Source of the DNA: Siphonodentalium dalli
Lineage: Eukaryota > Mollusca > Scaphopoda > Gadilida > Siphonodentaliidae
Length of the DNA: 64,000 nt
Direction: 5' to 3'
NCBI GenBank assembly: GCA_032622095.1
Contig: CP136061.1
Location: 60,001-124,000 of the forward strand
The number at the start of each line of letters is the position of its first letter. Within the stretch, counting starts at the first letter, position 1. The notes below the pieces were generated by a model, which saw only the letters and a list, made by a program, of their open reading frames with translations, searched no databases and was not told where the DNA came from. The translations under genes and the position numbers were made by a program. Below are positions 20,901 through 32,639 of the stretch, piece by piece.

Positions 20901-22878
20901 AATTGAAAGATGACAACACCATACAGGCAACATCCCTCATACGATTGTCACCAAACTTCATATGGATCTTTGAGAAGGCTTCTTGATGGGAGCGGTCAAA
21001 TGTTCCCGCATTAATGCTCCACCAGCACTGCTCAACCATTATCTATATTACTTAATGAATTTAATAATACTTAGACATTTAACTTTCCGAGTTCCGAATC
21101 ACTCCATTGACTCTTACACATGAAATTACCCCCAGTTACTCTCCAGTTGAGCTACAGTGTCATTGACACTTACATTATGTTACATCATTGATGTTGTTTA
21201 TCTTCATATAAATTCATATTATTAGCTGTTATTAGTATATTTTTGTTGTTGTGAAACCCTCTATAGTATATTATGGTGAATATCTATTAGGTTTTTTATA
21301 TTCTATATTCTATATATATATAAGAGTAGGATCTGTCTGTTTGTTTGTCTGTCTGTCCATGTGTCTGTCTGTCTGTCTTATCTGTTCGCATTTTTCTCCC
21401 ATACCCCCAGAATGATTTCAACCAAATTTGGTGTGGTGACTCGGGATACCCTGGTCAAGATTATAATGGCATTAGTTTAAAAAAAAAATTATTTAAAAAA
21501 ATTGAATTAAATTAATAAAACACACAAATTAAAATAAGCTCACTATGAGCCTATTTCAGAATCAAATAATGTGAATATTTAGGTTCAATATAAGCCTATT
21601 TGCAGACCAGATGTATGCTCTTTATATATGTGTTTTCACTGTGGCCCGAATAACGGGTATAAATCCACTCCAGGCTTGGCTTATTTCAGAATCAAATAAG
21701 TTGAATATGAACCTATGTGAAGCAGGCCCCTCCTTCAGCTAGTAGTTAATATAAAAACAGACAAAAGATAACTTTGTTTATTGCCGGCAGAAAACACATC
21801 GAAATTGTGTGAGTTTATCAATTTCTAAGTGATGGCTATGCTGTGAAATGATACATAAAATACATCATAAAGTAGCATATTAATTATAGGATATTTACAT
21901 GTGAATGCAGTTTCATACTGCAATCAGCTGATGTTTGATTACCTTCAGTGTAGGGCCCTGCGATTCGGGCATTATTAATTCAATTCGATTTTCGATTCGA
22001 TTTGGATACATAATCGCGATTCGATTCGATTGAGCAAAAGTAGACCATTTGTGCGGACAATGGGCGAAAAATCAAGGTAAAAATTGCTAACTTATCAGAC
22101 TCATATGTGAATGTCCTGACGTCTATTCTTGACAAAATATGCAATTTGTCATCGGAGATGCTATGTGATTCATTTAGATAACTTGAACTATCGGATTCGC
22201 ACACAAACGGTGAGTCTAATCTCGCCAAGAAGACGTTTGTCTTGTATGTGAGAGAAATAGTATAGCGGCTAAGACCAAAATTATGGGGGAATCATGCACT
22301 TTTTAGTAGAAGCATGAAACTTTGTATAGACCTTCAGGGACATATATGAAACAAATTCTAATATGGACCCAACTCAAATAACCACTTTGTTGGTCGTCAC
22401 AACGACTTTCGGAAACCACCAGATTTTTTTGACAAACAAAAACATGTTTTTTTCATAATATGATCACTGTGCATAGCAAAAGTGTATTTAGAAGGTAGTT
22501 TTGCAGTTTTTATCAATATTACTGTCTATAGATGCATTCAGGGTTCCAAACCTCCAATTACAACAACAACAACATTTTACATGAAACTCATTGACTCATA
22601 ATAGTTCATCATGTTCATGGGCTGGTAGGACCCATCATGTACCCCCACCATTACTCAACTTCTTTGGTATTATCATGTGCCTGTATTGTTTAGGAAAAAG
22701 TATGTTACCAGCAAATTTTTTGGGTCCTAATGTAGGGTAGGCCTACCTACTGGGTCAAAGTTACTAAGTTTCCTTTTGTTTTTGATCATGATGGGGAGGG
22801 GGAACGGTAATCCCATATAAGTGATGTCATTGTGATTGGATCTTAACAGCTAATGTGTCATTTTGGTAGAAAGGATAT
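20901..22878. other. Non-coding; TCTG microsatellite and a TAGGGCCCTGC end
   Basis: A (TCTG)n-type tract lies near 21334-21380, followed by 'accaaatttggtgtggtgac' repeat text. A poly-A stretch lies near 21480. A single hAT-like end, TAGGGCCCTGCGATTCGGG, is near 21952 with GATTCGATT-rich sequence to 22035. No exon was recognised. Confidence 0.45.
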
Positions 22879-23001
22879 GGTTGAAGGTCACAATAAGGAA
22901 GGAAATGAGTGGGTGAAGTTAAGTCATGGGATGAGGGTGACACCCTCATCCCATGACTTAACTTCACCCACTCATTTCCTTCCTTATTGTGACCTTCAAC
23001 C
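22879..23001. repeat. Perfect palindrome, 61-bp arms, 1-nt spacer
   Basis: The left arm 22879-22939 and right arm 22941-23001 are exact reverse complements, separated by one A (22940). The centre is GATGAGGGTG-A-CACCCTCATC. No target duplication was recognised. Open frames across it are by-products. Confidence 0.9.
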
Positions 23002-23740
23002 TCTTAGCAATGTTAACACAAAACTTGAAAAGGTGGCTGTGTAGACACAAGACAAGACGGCGTCAGAGTCAGACACGGCCGCCCATTATCAGACGAGGCA
23101 CTATAAGTCAGTTTGGTGCAAACTATGTAATGGATAATGTTCGAAGAATAGGGGATTCGGTAAAAGAATAGACGAGGCTCTTGCGCCGAGTCTATTCTTG
23201 ACCGAATTCCCGACGCTGAGAATATTATCGGACTTAAAACCCACACATTGTCATTGGAGCCAACTATCCATTTGGTCTGGTCCACATCTCTGTCTTGATT
23301 AACTGAGTATATGCCCACAGTTCAACACGGACAGTTATTGTTGTCCACGGCGAAAAATAACACGTTTCAATTATTATTTAATTCGAATTAGGACTCGCCA
23401 GTTGAGGGACGTTTCCTCCGAAGTTTGCCGTTGCGCTATGGATTCGGCCAGTGTATGTGAGCAATATATTTCTATCCAATTGTATTTGTTTATTCTTTTT
23501 TCTTTCTTGATTTAAAGATGCCCCATCCAATTCGACATAAAATAAGAATGGAGGAGCGCATGCGCGGAAGTGACAACAACGAAAAAAAATTCGTCCGCAA
23601 AAATATGACAAACTAAGTCAAATTTCACCACCAAAACACCATGGATCTCCAAATCAGAAACAACAAACTGATTATTTATTACATCGAGACCATTTGTAGA
23701 ACTTTGTCATTCTTAAAATTGTGTTTATAGTATATTTTAT
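23002..23740. other. Non-coding, small hairpin
   Basis: A 10-bp stem AAGAATAGAC / GTCTATTCTT lies around 23163-23200. No exon was supported. The LINE 5' end is somewhere in 23600-23800. Confidence 0.4.
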
Positions 23741-23834
23741 GTGTTAACAAACAGGTAAGTGGGCCGACCCCCATTGCTACCGGCGACGCCATCTTGGTTG
23801 CCAACATAAACAACTGACCGGCTTCTTTGGCTAA

Positions 23835-24560
23835 ATGTCTCAACAGAAACTGAGAAAGTACATCAAAAGCCAACATACCAACAATGGAAGTCTTCAAACT
23901 AGAACAGCCTACATTATTTCAGACAGCAAAGGACTCTATCTACAAAATCAGATATCGTCCCGCTCTGAAAAATCAATAGTCTGGAAATCAACATCCGGTT
24001 ACAAGACAGACAATGCCATTGACTGGCTAGAGAACCACATCAATACTATAGCCAGCCATTATAACAACAAAGTCTGGTTTTATATATGGCTAGGAACCTG
24101 TGACCTGACTGACAAGAAAGGCAAGTTCACAGAGTTACATCCAAAGGCAGAACTTCAACGAATTCCAGAAATCATAAAGAATCTGACGAAAATCATAGAT
24201 CTTATCGCCTCATTCCCAGAGTGTAAAGTAACCATCTTGGAGGTTCCTGCATATTCCATCAAACTATTCAACAAGTCGAGAGGGCACAACAACCCAGACT
24301 TGTTTGATGAGGAAGATAACAGACTTATCTCTCTAGTTAAGAACCTGAACCAAGAGATACGGATACTAAACACGGGGAACAGGACATACTCACCCAAACG
24401 ACATCTGTGTCAGATCTACCAACAAAGGCAAGAAAGTGATTCGACGCTACTATAACTTTTCGTTATACTCAGACGGCATCCACCCCGACAAATTACTAGC
24501 AAAAGCCTGGCTTCGACGCTTAGCAGACCAAAGCGAAAGAGACTGTTGGGACTCTTAATA
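23835..24560 (+). pseudogene. LINE ORF1, SGNH/GDSL esterase-like, frameshifted
   Basis: The ORF opens at the ATG at 23835 and runs about 190 codons. It shows block I as YIISDSKGLYLQNQ (Asp-Ser nucleophile region) and the WLGTCDLTDKKG region, the position of the SGNH Gly/Asn block. Around 24400 the frame shifts: the original frame ends at 24455. The frame one base over reads CVRSTNKGKKVIRRYYNF and YSDGIHPDKLLAKAWLRR, which is block V with the catalytic Asp-x-x-His. It stops at 24557-24559. Esterase domains in ORF1 are known from CR1-group LINEs, where they may aid membrane or lipid interactions. The block order and spacing make the assignment likely, although Ser and Gly blocks are weak. Confidence 0.75.
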
Positions 24561-24597
24561 CCAGGTAACACTAAACTCTACTACTTCTACTCCACTC

Positions 24598-24660
24598 TGA
24601 TAGACTACTACTCAGGCAGCATGGACTTGTCACCAAGCTATACTGAGTAGAAGTCTATCA
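24598..24660 (+). other. RNA hairpin 1 between LINE ORF1 and ORF2
   Basis: The 5' arm 24598-24615 pairs with 24643-24660 (17 of 18 positions). The 27-nt loop 24616-24642 contains AGCATGGACTTG..CCAAGCTA, which can itself form a small AGC/GCT inner stem. It lies after the ORF1 stop and before the ORF2 ATG. Confidence 0.6.
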
Positions 24661-24709
24661 TCAGCCACAAAAAGAGAAGCTCATACATGAAAACCAAAAT
24701 GCCACCGCG

Positions 24710-24754
24710 TTCATTCGGAAAGCATGGACTTGCTCCCAAGCTACGCCGAATGAA
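24710..24754 (+). other. RNA hairpin 2, matching loop, at start of LINE ORF2
   Basis: TTCATTCGG (24710-24718) pairs perfectly with CCGAATGAA (24746-24754), extendable by one G-C pair. The loop is again 27 nt and shares 21 of 27 bases with hairpin 1, while the stem sequence is unrelated. It lies in the first codons of ORF2. Confidence 0.6.
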
Positions 24755-24959
24755 CCCGAACTCAACAAATCAGGACCTGTGTTACAGACTGCTACTACAG
24801 TCATTCATCTTACTATCTCTGACCACATACCTTCAAACCTCTGATAACCAAAAATCATGGTACCACCAACAGTTATCAGAAAACCTACTCAACCATCGGC
24901 TATCGCCAACACGCAGAGGACCCATCACATGGCCAGTAGCGAAGAACACATCGAAAGCC

Positions 24960-25013
24960 ATATTCATCCTGACATTGATACTCGCAGGAGACATTGAATA
25001 AAATCCCGGACCA
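24960..25013 (+). other. 2A-like ribosome-skipping motif with stop codon
   Basis: In the ORF2 frame the sequence reads a hydrophobic run FILTLILA, then GDIE, stop TAA (24999-25001), then NPGP (25002-25013). The 2A consensus is D-(V/I)-E-x-N-P-G-P; here x is a stop. 2A-like peptides upstream of ORF2 products are documented in CR1-like LINEs of sea urchin and other invertebrates. A single base change from a sense codon such as TTA would explain the stop. Confidence 0.85.
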
Positions 25014-28000
25014 GGACTCGAAGACAAATTTCCATGCGGCTACTGCCAATGTTTGGTATCATGGAACCAACAAGGAGTTTGCTGTGATGATTGTAGTATA
25101 TGGTATCATCGATCATGCCTTGAGATGCCAACCAGAGAATATAGCAACCTCCACAGAAAAAGCAAGTGTGAGAGCATGAACGTGGACAGTTTCACATTCC
25201 ACTCTTATGAGGCTGATTCCAACATATACGAACATCTGAACCTAGACACCACGATCGACTCAGTATCATCAGATTTGGCCTTCAAACCCATGGAGGCAAG
25301 TACACCAGTTCCAAAAAACAGCTCGAACAGTACAAAGAACACCACAACATCAACATCAGATAGTACTGGCACTGGACCATACAAATTGCCAATCAAGAAG
25401 AACCTGAGAATAATGACAGTGAACTGCCGGAGTATACGCGACAAGCGTGCCGAACTAGAAGTATCATTGGAATACATCAAACCTGACATAGTGATCGGCA
25501 CTGAGTCATGGCTAAAAGGAGTCAAGCCGGGGAAAAACCCAACATCGGATCACATCAAATCCAGTGAAATTTTCCCGGAAAACTACCAATGTTACAGAAA
25601 CGACAGAGAATCGACTGGAGCAGGAGTCTTCATCCTGGTTCACAAAAGCTTAATTTCAACTGAGCAACCCCAGTTAGTGACAGATAGCGAGATCAACTGG
25701 GTGAAAGTCAAATCGGCATCAAGCCAGGACATCCTTGTCGGAGCATACTACATGCCTAAAAGAGAAAACCATCACATCACAGAGCTGGAAAAATCCATCA
25801 ATCTAGCCACATCCGGAAAACAAAAACAAATCATCATCTGCGGTGACTTCAACTGCCCGGATATTGACTGGAACAAGACAGTAGTAAACAAGGGAGCACA
25901 AGATAAGGAGGTGCAAACCCAGCTACTTGACATCATGTCAGATAAAGGATTGAAGCAAATCCACGAACAACCAACTCGTGAGAAAAACTTGCTGGACCTG
26001 GTCTTCACCAACAATGCCACACTGGTTAAGTCATCTAACAGCATACCAGGCATCTCAGACCACTCAATTGTCATCACCGATATAGACATTAAACCCAGAT
26101 ACCAACGTGCAAAACCAAGAAAGTGCTATATGTACAAAAAGGCTGACTGGACGCAATTAGGACTAGACCTGCAAATAATGGGAGAAGAACTGCGAACGAT
26201 AAAGAACGCCACCATAGAGGACATGTGGAAACACATAAAGAACGGGATCCTTGGAGCTATGGACCAACATATACCATCGAAGCTCATATCACCGAAACAC
26301 AATACCCCATGGGTGAACCACAAGATCAGAAAACTACTCAGGAAGAAACGACGACTGTACAATCAAGCAAAGAAGACCAACATCTGGACCAACTATCGGA
26401 CGATTCAGAGAGATTGTAAACGGGAAATGAGGAGGGCAGAATGGAATCACATCAACACAAAGATTAAAGAAGGATTGGAGAAAAAGACAACGAAGCCCTT
26501 TTGGAACTATGTTAAAAGCAGACGACAGGACAACATCGGAGTATCACCACTAAAACATCTCGGAAAACTAGTTGAAGACTCAAAAGGCAAAGCAGAAGTC
26601 CTAGTAAAGCAATTCCACTCAGTATTTACCAAACACCAACCACCTGTACCAGACCTAAAACCCAAATGCGATAACATCGGCAAACTAACAGTGGCAGTGA
26701 ATGGAGTTGAAGCCTTGCTGAAGAGATTGAACCCCTCAAAAGCATCTGGCCCAGATGGAATACCCAACATGATCTTGAAGAAGTATGCAAAACAACTGGC
26801 ACCTGCCTTCAGACTAATCTTTCAACAATCACTGGACACAGGTACATTACCAATCGACTGGCGCAGCGCTAACATAGCACCGGTATACAAGAAAGGAGAT
26901 AGACACCTAGCAGAGAACTACCGACCAGTCTCCCTAACATCAGTACCATGCAAGATGCTGGAACACCTCATCTGCCGCCACATCCTTGAACATCTGGAAA
27001 AATACAATATCCTAACAAATATAAACCATGGCTTCCGTAGTGGATACTCCTGCGAAACCCAACTGGCAGTGACTACACATGACATCCTAAATTCACTTGA
27101 CAAGAAGAAGCAGATAGATATGGCCATCCTTGACTTCTCTAAGGCCTTTGACACTGTGCCTCATGACAGCCTACTAGTCAAGCTAAAACACTACAGAATC
27201 ACGGGCCCGATCCACCAGTGGCTAATGTCATTCTTAAAAGAAAGAAAGATGAGAGTGGCACTGGAAGGAGATTTCTCTGAAGAGGCAGAGGTATTATCAG
27301 GGGTACCACAAGGAACAGTGTTAGGACCGCTCCTCTTCCTATGCCACATCAACGACCTACCGGACACTGTAAAATCACAAGTCCGATTGTTCGCAGATGA
27401 TTGCCTGCTCTACCGACAGATAAATAGCTATAAATATCATGAAATACTACAACAGGACCTATGTAACCTAGAACAGTGGGCCATAAAATGGGGAATGCGT
27501 TTCAATCCATCCAAATGCTGCATCATGAGCCTAAAGCAGAAAACCCAACGCTTCTACCAACTAGCGGGACAATTCCTACAAGAGGTAAATCACAACCCCT
27601 ACCTCGGTGTCCAATTCGCAAACGGCATGACATGGCAGCACCACATAGATACCATCACAAAGAAATCAAATTCAACCCTGGGCTTCATTCGACGAAACCT
27701 GAGACACTGCCCAAGGGACTTCAGGAAAACATCATATATAGCACTTGTTCGCCCCCAACTAGAATACGCAGCAACAATCTGGGACCCATACTACGAGAAA
27801 GACAAATCAAAACTAGAGAGGGTCCAACGAAGAGCAGCGCGATTCATCAAACAAGACTACCGATCAAGAGAAAAAGGCTGTGTGACAACCATGCTCAAGG
27901 ATCTAGAGTTACCATCACTAGAATCAAGAAGATCAGAGCAGAGACTAGCACTATTTTATAAGGTGGTTAAGGGGTCGGCCCCCGGGTATAAAACCTGAAA

Positions 28001-28294
28001 ACTACCTAACGAACTATAAACCAAGAAGAAAGAGGAAAGCTAAAAAGTTCGAGGATTTTGTTAGTGATAACATCGTAGAAAAACGGACTGTAAACAACGA
28101 AAGTGCATTCGAACTGATCCCGACAAACACGGATCAATTTGGAAACTCCTTCTTTCCAAGAACAGTGATTGACTGGAACCATCTGAACGATACCACAGTC
28201 AACGCTGCCGACTTAGATACATTCAAGTCGGCCGTGGGAGAACATCAATAGCGCTCCTCCCACCGTCCTGCAAAAGCCAGATTTGGTCACTAAG

Positions 28295-28335
28295 GACGTA
28301 CCATATACAGATACAGATACAGACAGATACAGTTA
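28295..28335 (+). repeat. LINE 3' tail microsatellite
   Basis: Short tandem ATACAG/ACAGAT units follow the ORF2 stop by about 45 bp, in the position of the simple-repeat tail that ends CR1/L2-type LINEs. Confidence 0.7.
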
Positions 28336-29160
28336 ACATTCCATAATAATTTAGCAGGCAATAAAACATGAAATATAATGGTCGTTATACATATGCATCA
28401 CCAATACAGCACCACAAGAAACATCCAAAATAATGTGATCAGAATCATCATAAATAGCTTATTTTCGAAATTTCTCTTCAATTTTCATCGTTGGTTGGTA
28501 ATGAAGTAAAAACGCTCTTTATAAAATGTGATTTTTCGAATATTCTGGCGCCAAACAACACAAAACCTGGTAAAAAATGTCTCATTATTAAGAAGTCGAA
28601 ATCACATAAGAAGCTTGCATAAATGGGTTCACTGATTCTTTATCACTATTGTCTTGTGTAGAATACGCAATAGAAGTATTATAGTGTCCAATTGTATGGC
28701 CCGTATGGGTATCTTGAATTTCCAATTATTATCAGGAAGACACCTAGATGTACTATAGCTTGAATTCTAAGTATCATTCTATAGTTTATACACAGGAACG
28801 TGGCTAGACGTGACTCAGAGCAGTATGACAATTTAATTTTGCACACCCACCCCCTTCAGGATAGATGTTTCAAACTGAAAGGTATCATAACATTTTTAGT
28901 TATTGGACAATTCTTACATGACATGGGCTATCCCCCGTTGTTAGCAAATTCCCATCAGTCCCATCGTATATACATGATTTCCAACTATTCCCCCATCACG
29001 ATGACCTTACATATGCCTTTAAGTATCACCCCCAAAAGTTAACAAATGGTCAGTGCACAAAATACTGTATAACCTGTGTTATCTTTTATTCGAAACAGCA
29101 TGCGTAAATAGTGCCTATAATGTATTTATCATTCAATACATGTATATAGTTTATTAGTCA
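28336..29160. other. Non-coding, nothing recognised
   Basis: No exon, bounded repeat or RNA gene was seen. Confidence 0.4.
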
Positions 29161-30215
29161 TCAGCGACGTGGCTATAGTGGGCTCCGGGTCATCGGTGGG
29201 GTGTCCAAGGTGATATGTATGTATATACAATGAGTCGCTGTATGGTCATGTCTGAGGTGAATATGTATATAGGGAGTGACTATTGTCATGTGTGCGTTTA
29301 CAGATATATACCCGATGTGACGGTATGGTCATTTATGCAGTGTGGGTGTAACAAGAGTAGCTACATGTACATGGTCAAATATGTGTTGTCTTTGTATAAA
29401 TGGAGTGACTCTATGGTCATGGTGGGTTTTACAGGTGTAACTTTTGTATTGTCTGTATTGTCATGGGTGGGTTTATAGATATATGTATTGTTGTTGGCTG
29501 TACGGTCATGGGTGGGAGGGGGGTGGGGGGCGCTGTGGATCAATATGGAGCAGTATGTTGTATAGGTGTACATGGAATGAATGTAGTCAGGGTTAAGTGC
29601 ATATGCATATCTGCAGTATAGCTTGATGGACATTGGCGGACGTGTCACTTGTGGGTATATGGGGAGTGCCCTTGTTGTCGGGGTGGGATGCATATATGTA
29701 ATGGCACTAGTCATTGGTGGGTGTATAGGTATACATGGAGCAGCTGTATGATCCCAGATGGGGTGTATGAGTATATTGCATGTGGCTGAATTATCACGGG
29801 TGAGGTGTATATGGAAGTCTGGAGTGAGCAAATGGTCGTGTGTGCGGGTTGTTGGTATATCTGGAAGGGCTGTATGGCCATTAGTGGGGTGTATATGTAT
29901 ATATTGAGTGACTATATGGCCAATGGCGTGACCATATGGCCAATGGTGATGTGAATAGGTATATAGTGAGTGATTGTAAGACCATGAGTGTGGTGAATAG
30001 CTCTGCATGGGATAGTGACTGTATGGTGATGGGTATATAGGAGTATACCAGGTGTGTGATGTACATGTATATATGGGTATATCCAAGTGTGGCTGTATGG
30101 TCATGGGTGAGGAGGTGCATGTGTATAAAGTGAGTGGCCACATGGTCATTTGTGTGGAGTTTATATATATATGGAGTGACTGTATGGTCACGGGTGGGTT
30201 GCACAGGTTGCATGA
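29160..30215. repeat. Degenerate minisatellite, ~50-60-bp unit
   Basis: About 18-20 diverged units of the form 'gtatggtcatgggtg', 'ggtatatatggagtgac'. The plus strand is G/T-rich and the minus strand A/C-rich. The 287-codon minus-strand frame (29361-30224) is an open frame through the repeat, rich in His, Thr and Pro, and is not taken as a gene. Confidence 0.8.
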
Positions 30216-31150
30216 GCTTTCCACAATAACTCATGGATATGTTAATCTAAAGAGAAATCATGTTAGAGAGTTCTCCATCTTTGTGACCTTTATGTACAAT
30301 GAAAGAAACACTAAACGGTTTTACTGACAATAGTTGGTCAGATTTGATGTAGCCACATATTATGGTCCCACATAGTTCAGTTTTTAAGTTCTGCCAATTT
30401 CCTTTCAAAACATGGCCATACTAGTAGCGTAATTATAAAATTTGATCGTACACTCATTTGTTGGCATTTGTTACATTTATAATTGAAAATAAACGTACAC
30501 ATTTTACCTTACAATGATAATTAATTCCCAGGTGCTGAAGCCACCACAACCTCACCACACACTAGAAGAGACAGTGCCGTGGCTGTTGGGGGGGGGGGGG
30601 TGCTTAAATTTCCAGCTGAACCCTTCTGAATCATACCAAACTCTCAGGTCCTCAAAATTGGATTTGCACCCTGCTTTGAGTCCAATCTGTTACCACATAC
30701 ATGTAGGCCTACACGAAGATGGAACAATATTCAACCGACAATGTAACACCCCCACCCCTATTGTCACGTTATGGAGAATATATTATAGAACAAACTCCCA
30801 ACTCTTGGCATTACTACCCATCTTGATTGATATTCTGAACTCTCAGGGTGACATCAACCGCTGTACAGTCATCCCTAAAAAAATGCATCATGGTGACTTC
30901 AACACCAAGAGCTAGATTACAAACCGCCCCTACCCCAATCCCCAATTTCCACAAATGTGACAGTATTACTTGATCACGACCTGCCTTCAATAAGTCGTGT
31001 ATACATCAATTTAATAAGTTCTTTTGATTTGATTCAGAAAATTAACCATATCTCCGATTATCATTTAGTAATTTTCGCACATTGCAATTCGTGAAAACCA
31101 CAACGAATCGGCTTTCCGTAGAATGGAGAATGGGTTTCCGTAGGCGATCG
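30216..31150. other. Non-coding, poly-G tract
   Basis: Poly-G near 30589-30601. The 133-codon frame at 30514-30915 has no recognised domain or splice support. Confidence 0.4.
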
Positions 31151-31658
31151 TGCAGTTCAGCAGTATTTGTTAGTTTTGTTTATCTGTCTGTAGTTGTTAC
31201 GTCCTAGTAACCAAGGCTGGCTTTTACAGGACGGGATCGGGTAGATCCATAATTTTTCCAGGAAGTTTTTGCCGAACCCGTGACTTCTTTGCCACGATAG
31301 GGATCTTTAACGTGCGCACATTGTTGCACACGGGACAGCCATTAGCGTCGGCTCCCGATCCGACGGTGTGCCAAGCGTAGTGTCATCCCTGGTCATGACA
31401 TTACGGGAATGTATTTTTCAATATAATGGGGCGTATAGTATATCAAAATGTAGGATTAGACGCAGGGAATGTATTTTTTTTTAAATGGGTCCCACCAGGC
31501 GGTGAAATTGTTGCAGAAATTCGCTCCAATTTATCGTCTATTACAAAATAATTTGCCTATATTTATTTACCATGTTCATAAATATTGCACATTGGCTTAA
31601 CTATATTGACCTAGTGTTGTATTGCGACTATGAATTGTATCAAATACAGCGAATATAA
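31151..31658. repeat. Probable interspersed element plus a copy of foldback-internal sequence
   Basis: 31200-31390 has a block (ccacgatagggatctttaac, cacacgggacagcc, gatccgacgg) that looks like a conserved interspersed invertebrate element, but I cannot name it. 31415-31530 is a close direct copy of 32345-32460 inside the foldback element ('aatggggcgtatagtat', 'gggtcccaccaggcggtg'). Confidence 0.45.
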
Positions 31659-32639
31659 CTCAAAATCGGGACATGACAATCTGCGGGATGGGATGGGATA
31701 TGGGACAAAACGACAATCTGCGGGACAGAATTTCAAATTGCGTGGGACGGCCGATATCTCGAGGAATACAAGATGTAGGGGGCTCATTTTGGTGTCTAAC
31801 GAAAGGCCCACATTCGCCCTATCCACACATATTAACCCCGCCACTGACCGGACACCAGAAGTTGCATTATTTGGTCGACAACTGACCTAACATGGGGTGG
31901 AATTTGGGATAGAATGACAATCTGCGGGACAGGATTTTCAAATTGCGTGGGAAGGCCGATATCTCGAGGAATACAGCACGTAGAGGGCTCCTTTTGGTGT
32001 CTAACGAAAGGTCCATATTCGCCCTATCCACACATATTAACCCCGCCACTGACCGGACACCGGAAGTTACATTATTCGGTCGACAACTGACCTAACATAA
32101 AATGCCACAAACACGAAAAACTGCGTTCGACATTAATGTTTAGAATTTAGATTTCTTGATGAATATGCTAGCAAACAACAAGTTTTAGGTATCAAATAAC
32201 GCAGTGGAATACTGTGCATTCGTTTTTAGCTACAATATGGCTGTTTTAGTGCGAATATTGTAATTGCGAACACGCAAACACGCGCCGATAAAACAGCTAA
32301 AAACAGACTCTATGTTTACAATTACAGGATCGATTTCAGCTGGTATATTCAATATAATGGGGCGTATAGTATATCAAAATGTAGGATTAGACACAGGGAA
32401 TGTATATTTTTTTTAAATGGGTCCCACCAGGCGGTGAAATTGTTGCAGAAATTCGCTCCAAGATATTCGCACTTATTTTTATTTCAGTTGTGACTAAAAG
32501 CCCAGATGCCGGAGCCCGGCGACTAAAAGCCAAGTTACAAAATAGATCAACTGGTTTGAACGAATGAATATGTCAATGGTAAGACTATTCAAAAGAATAT
32601 TCAAATCAAATAGTGTTTATAGACTTAAAAACTTATGTG

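Larger units (their letters stand above)
24687..28251 (+). pseudogene. LINE ORF2: PHD finger, AP endonuclease, reverse transcriptase
   Basis: A single frame from the ATG at 24687 to 27998 is broken by one stop (TAA 24999-25001). After the 2A-like motif comes a PHD-type zinc finger, CGYCQCLVSW ... CCDDCSIWYHRSC (25035-25125). The apurinic endonuclease follows: MTVNCRSIRDKRAE, GTESWLKG, ICGDFNCPDIDW, SDHSIVITDI (25405-26095). Then comes the RT: ASGPDGIPNMILKKYA, LDFSKAFDTVPHDSL, SGVPQGTVLGPLLF and RLFADDCLLYR, with the catalytic FADD (26730-27420). The frame ends at 27998. The typical CR1/L2 C-terminus (SFFPRTVIDWNHLN) continues in the next frame to TAG at 28249-28251, so there is a frameshift at the GCCCCCGGG run near 27980. 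The enzyme nicks target DNA and copies RNA in place. Clade within the CR1/L2/Rex1 group is not settled. Confidence 0.93.
23750..28335 (+). mobile_element. CR1/L2-group non-LTR retrotransposon (LINE), near full length
   Basis: Two ORFs: an esterase-domain ORF1 and a PHD-endonuclease-RT ORF2. The element ends in a short (ACAGAT)n-type tail. It is transcribed on the plus strand, downstream of the RLR exons. Both ORFs carry disabling changes, so the copy is inactive as read. The 5' limit is uncertain; no target duplication could be fixed by eye. Confidence 0.87.

Noticed and set aside
23835-28251. Possible host gene (PHD finger plus endonuclease/exonuclease domain)
   Set aside because: The RT domain, 2A-like motif and simple-repeat tail identify it as a LINE.
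28800-30915. Coding exons between the LINE and the foldback element
   Set aside because: Short frames lack protein-like composition and splice sites; one lies in the minisatellite and one spans a poly-G tract.
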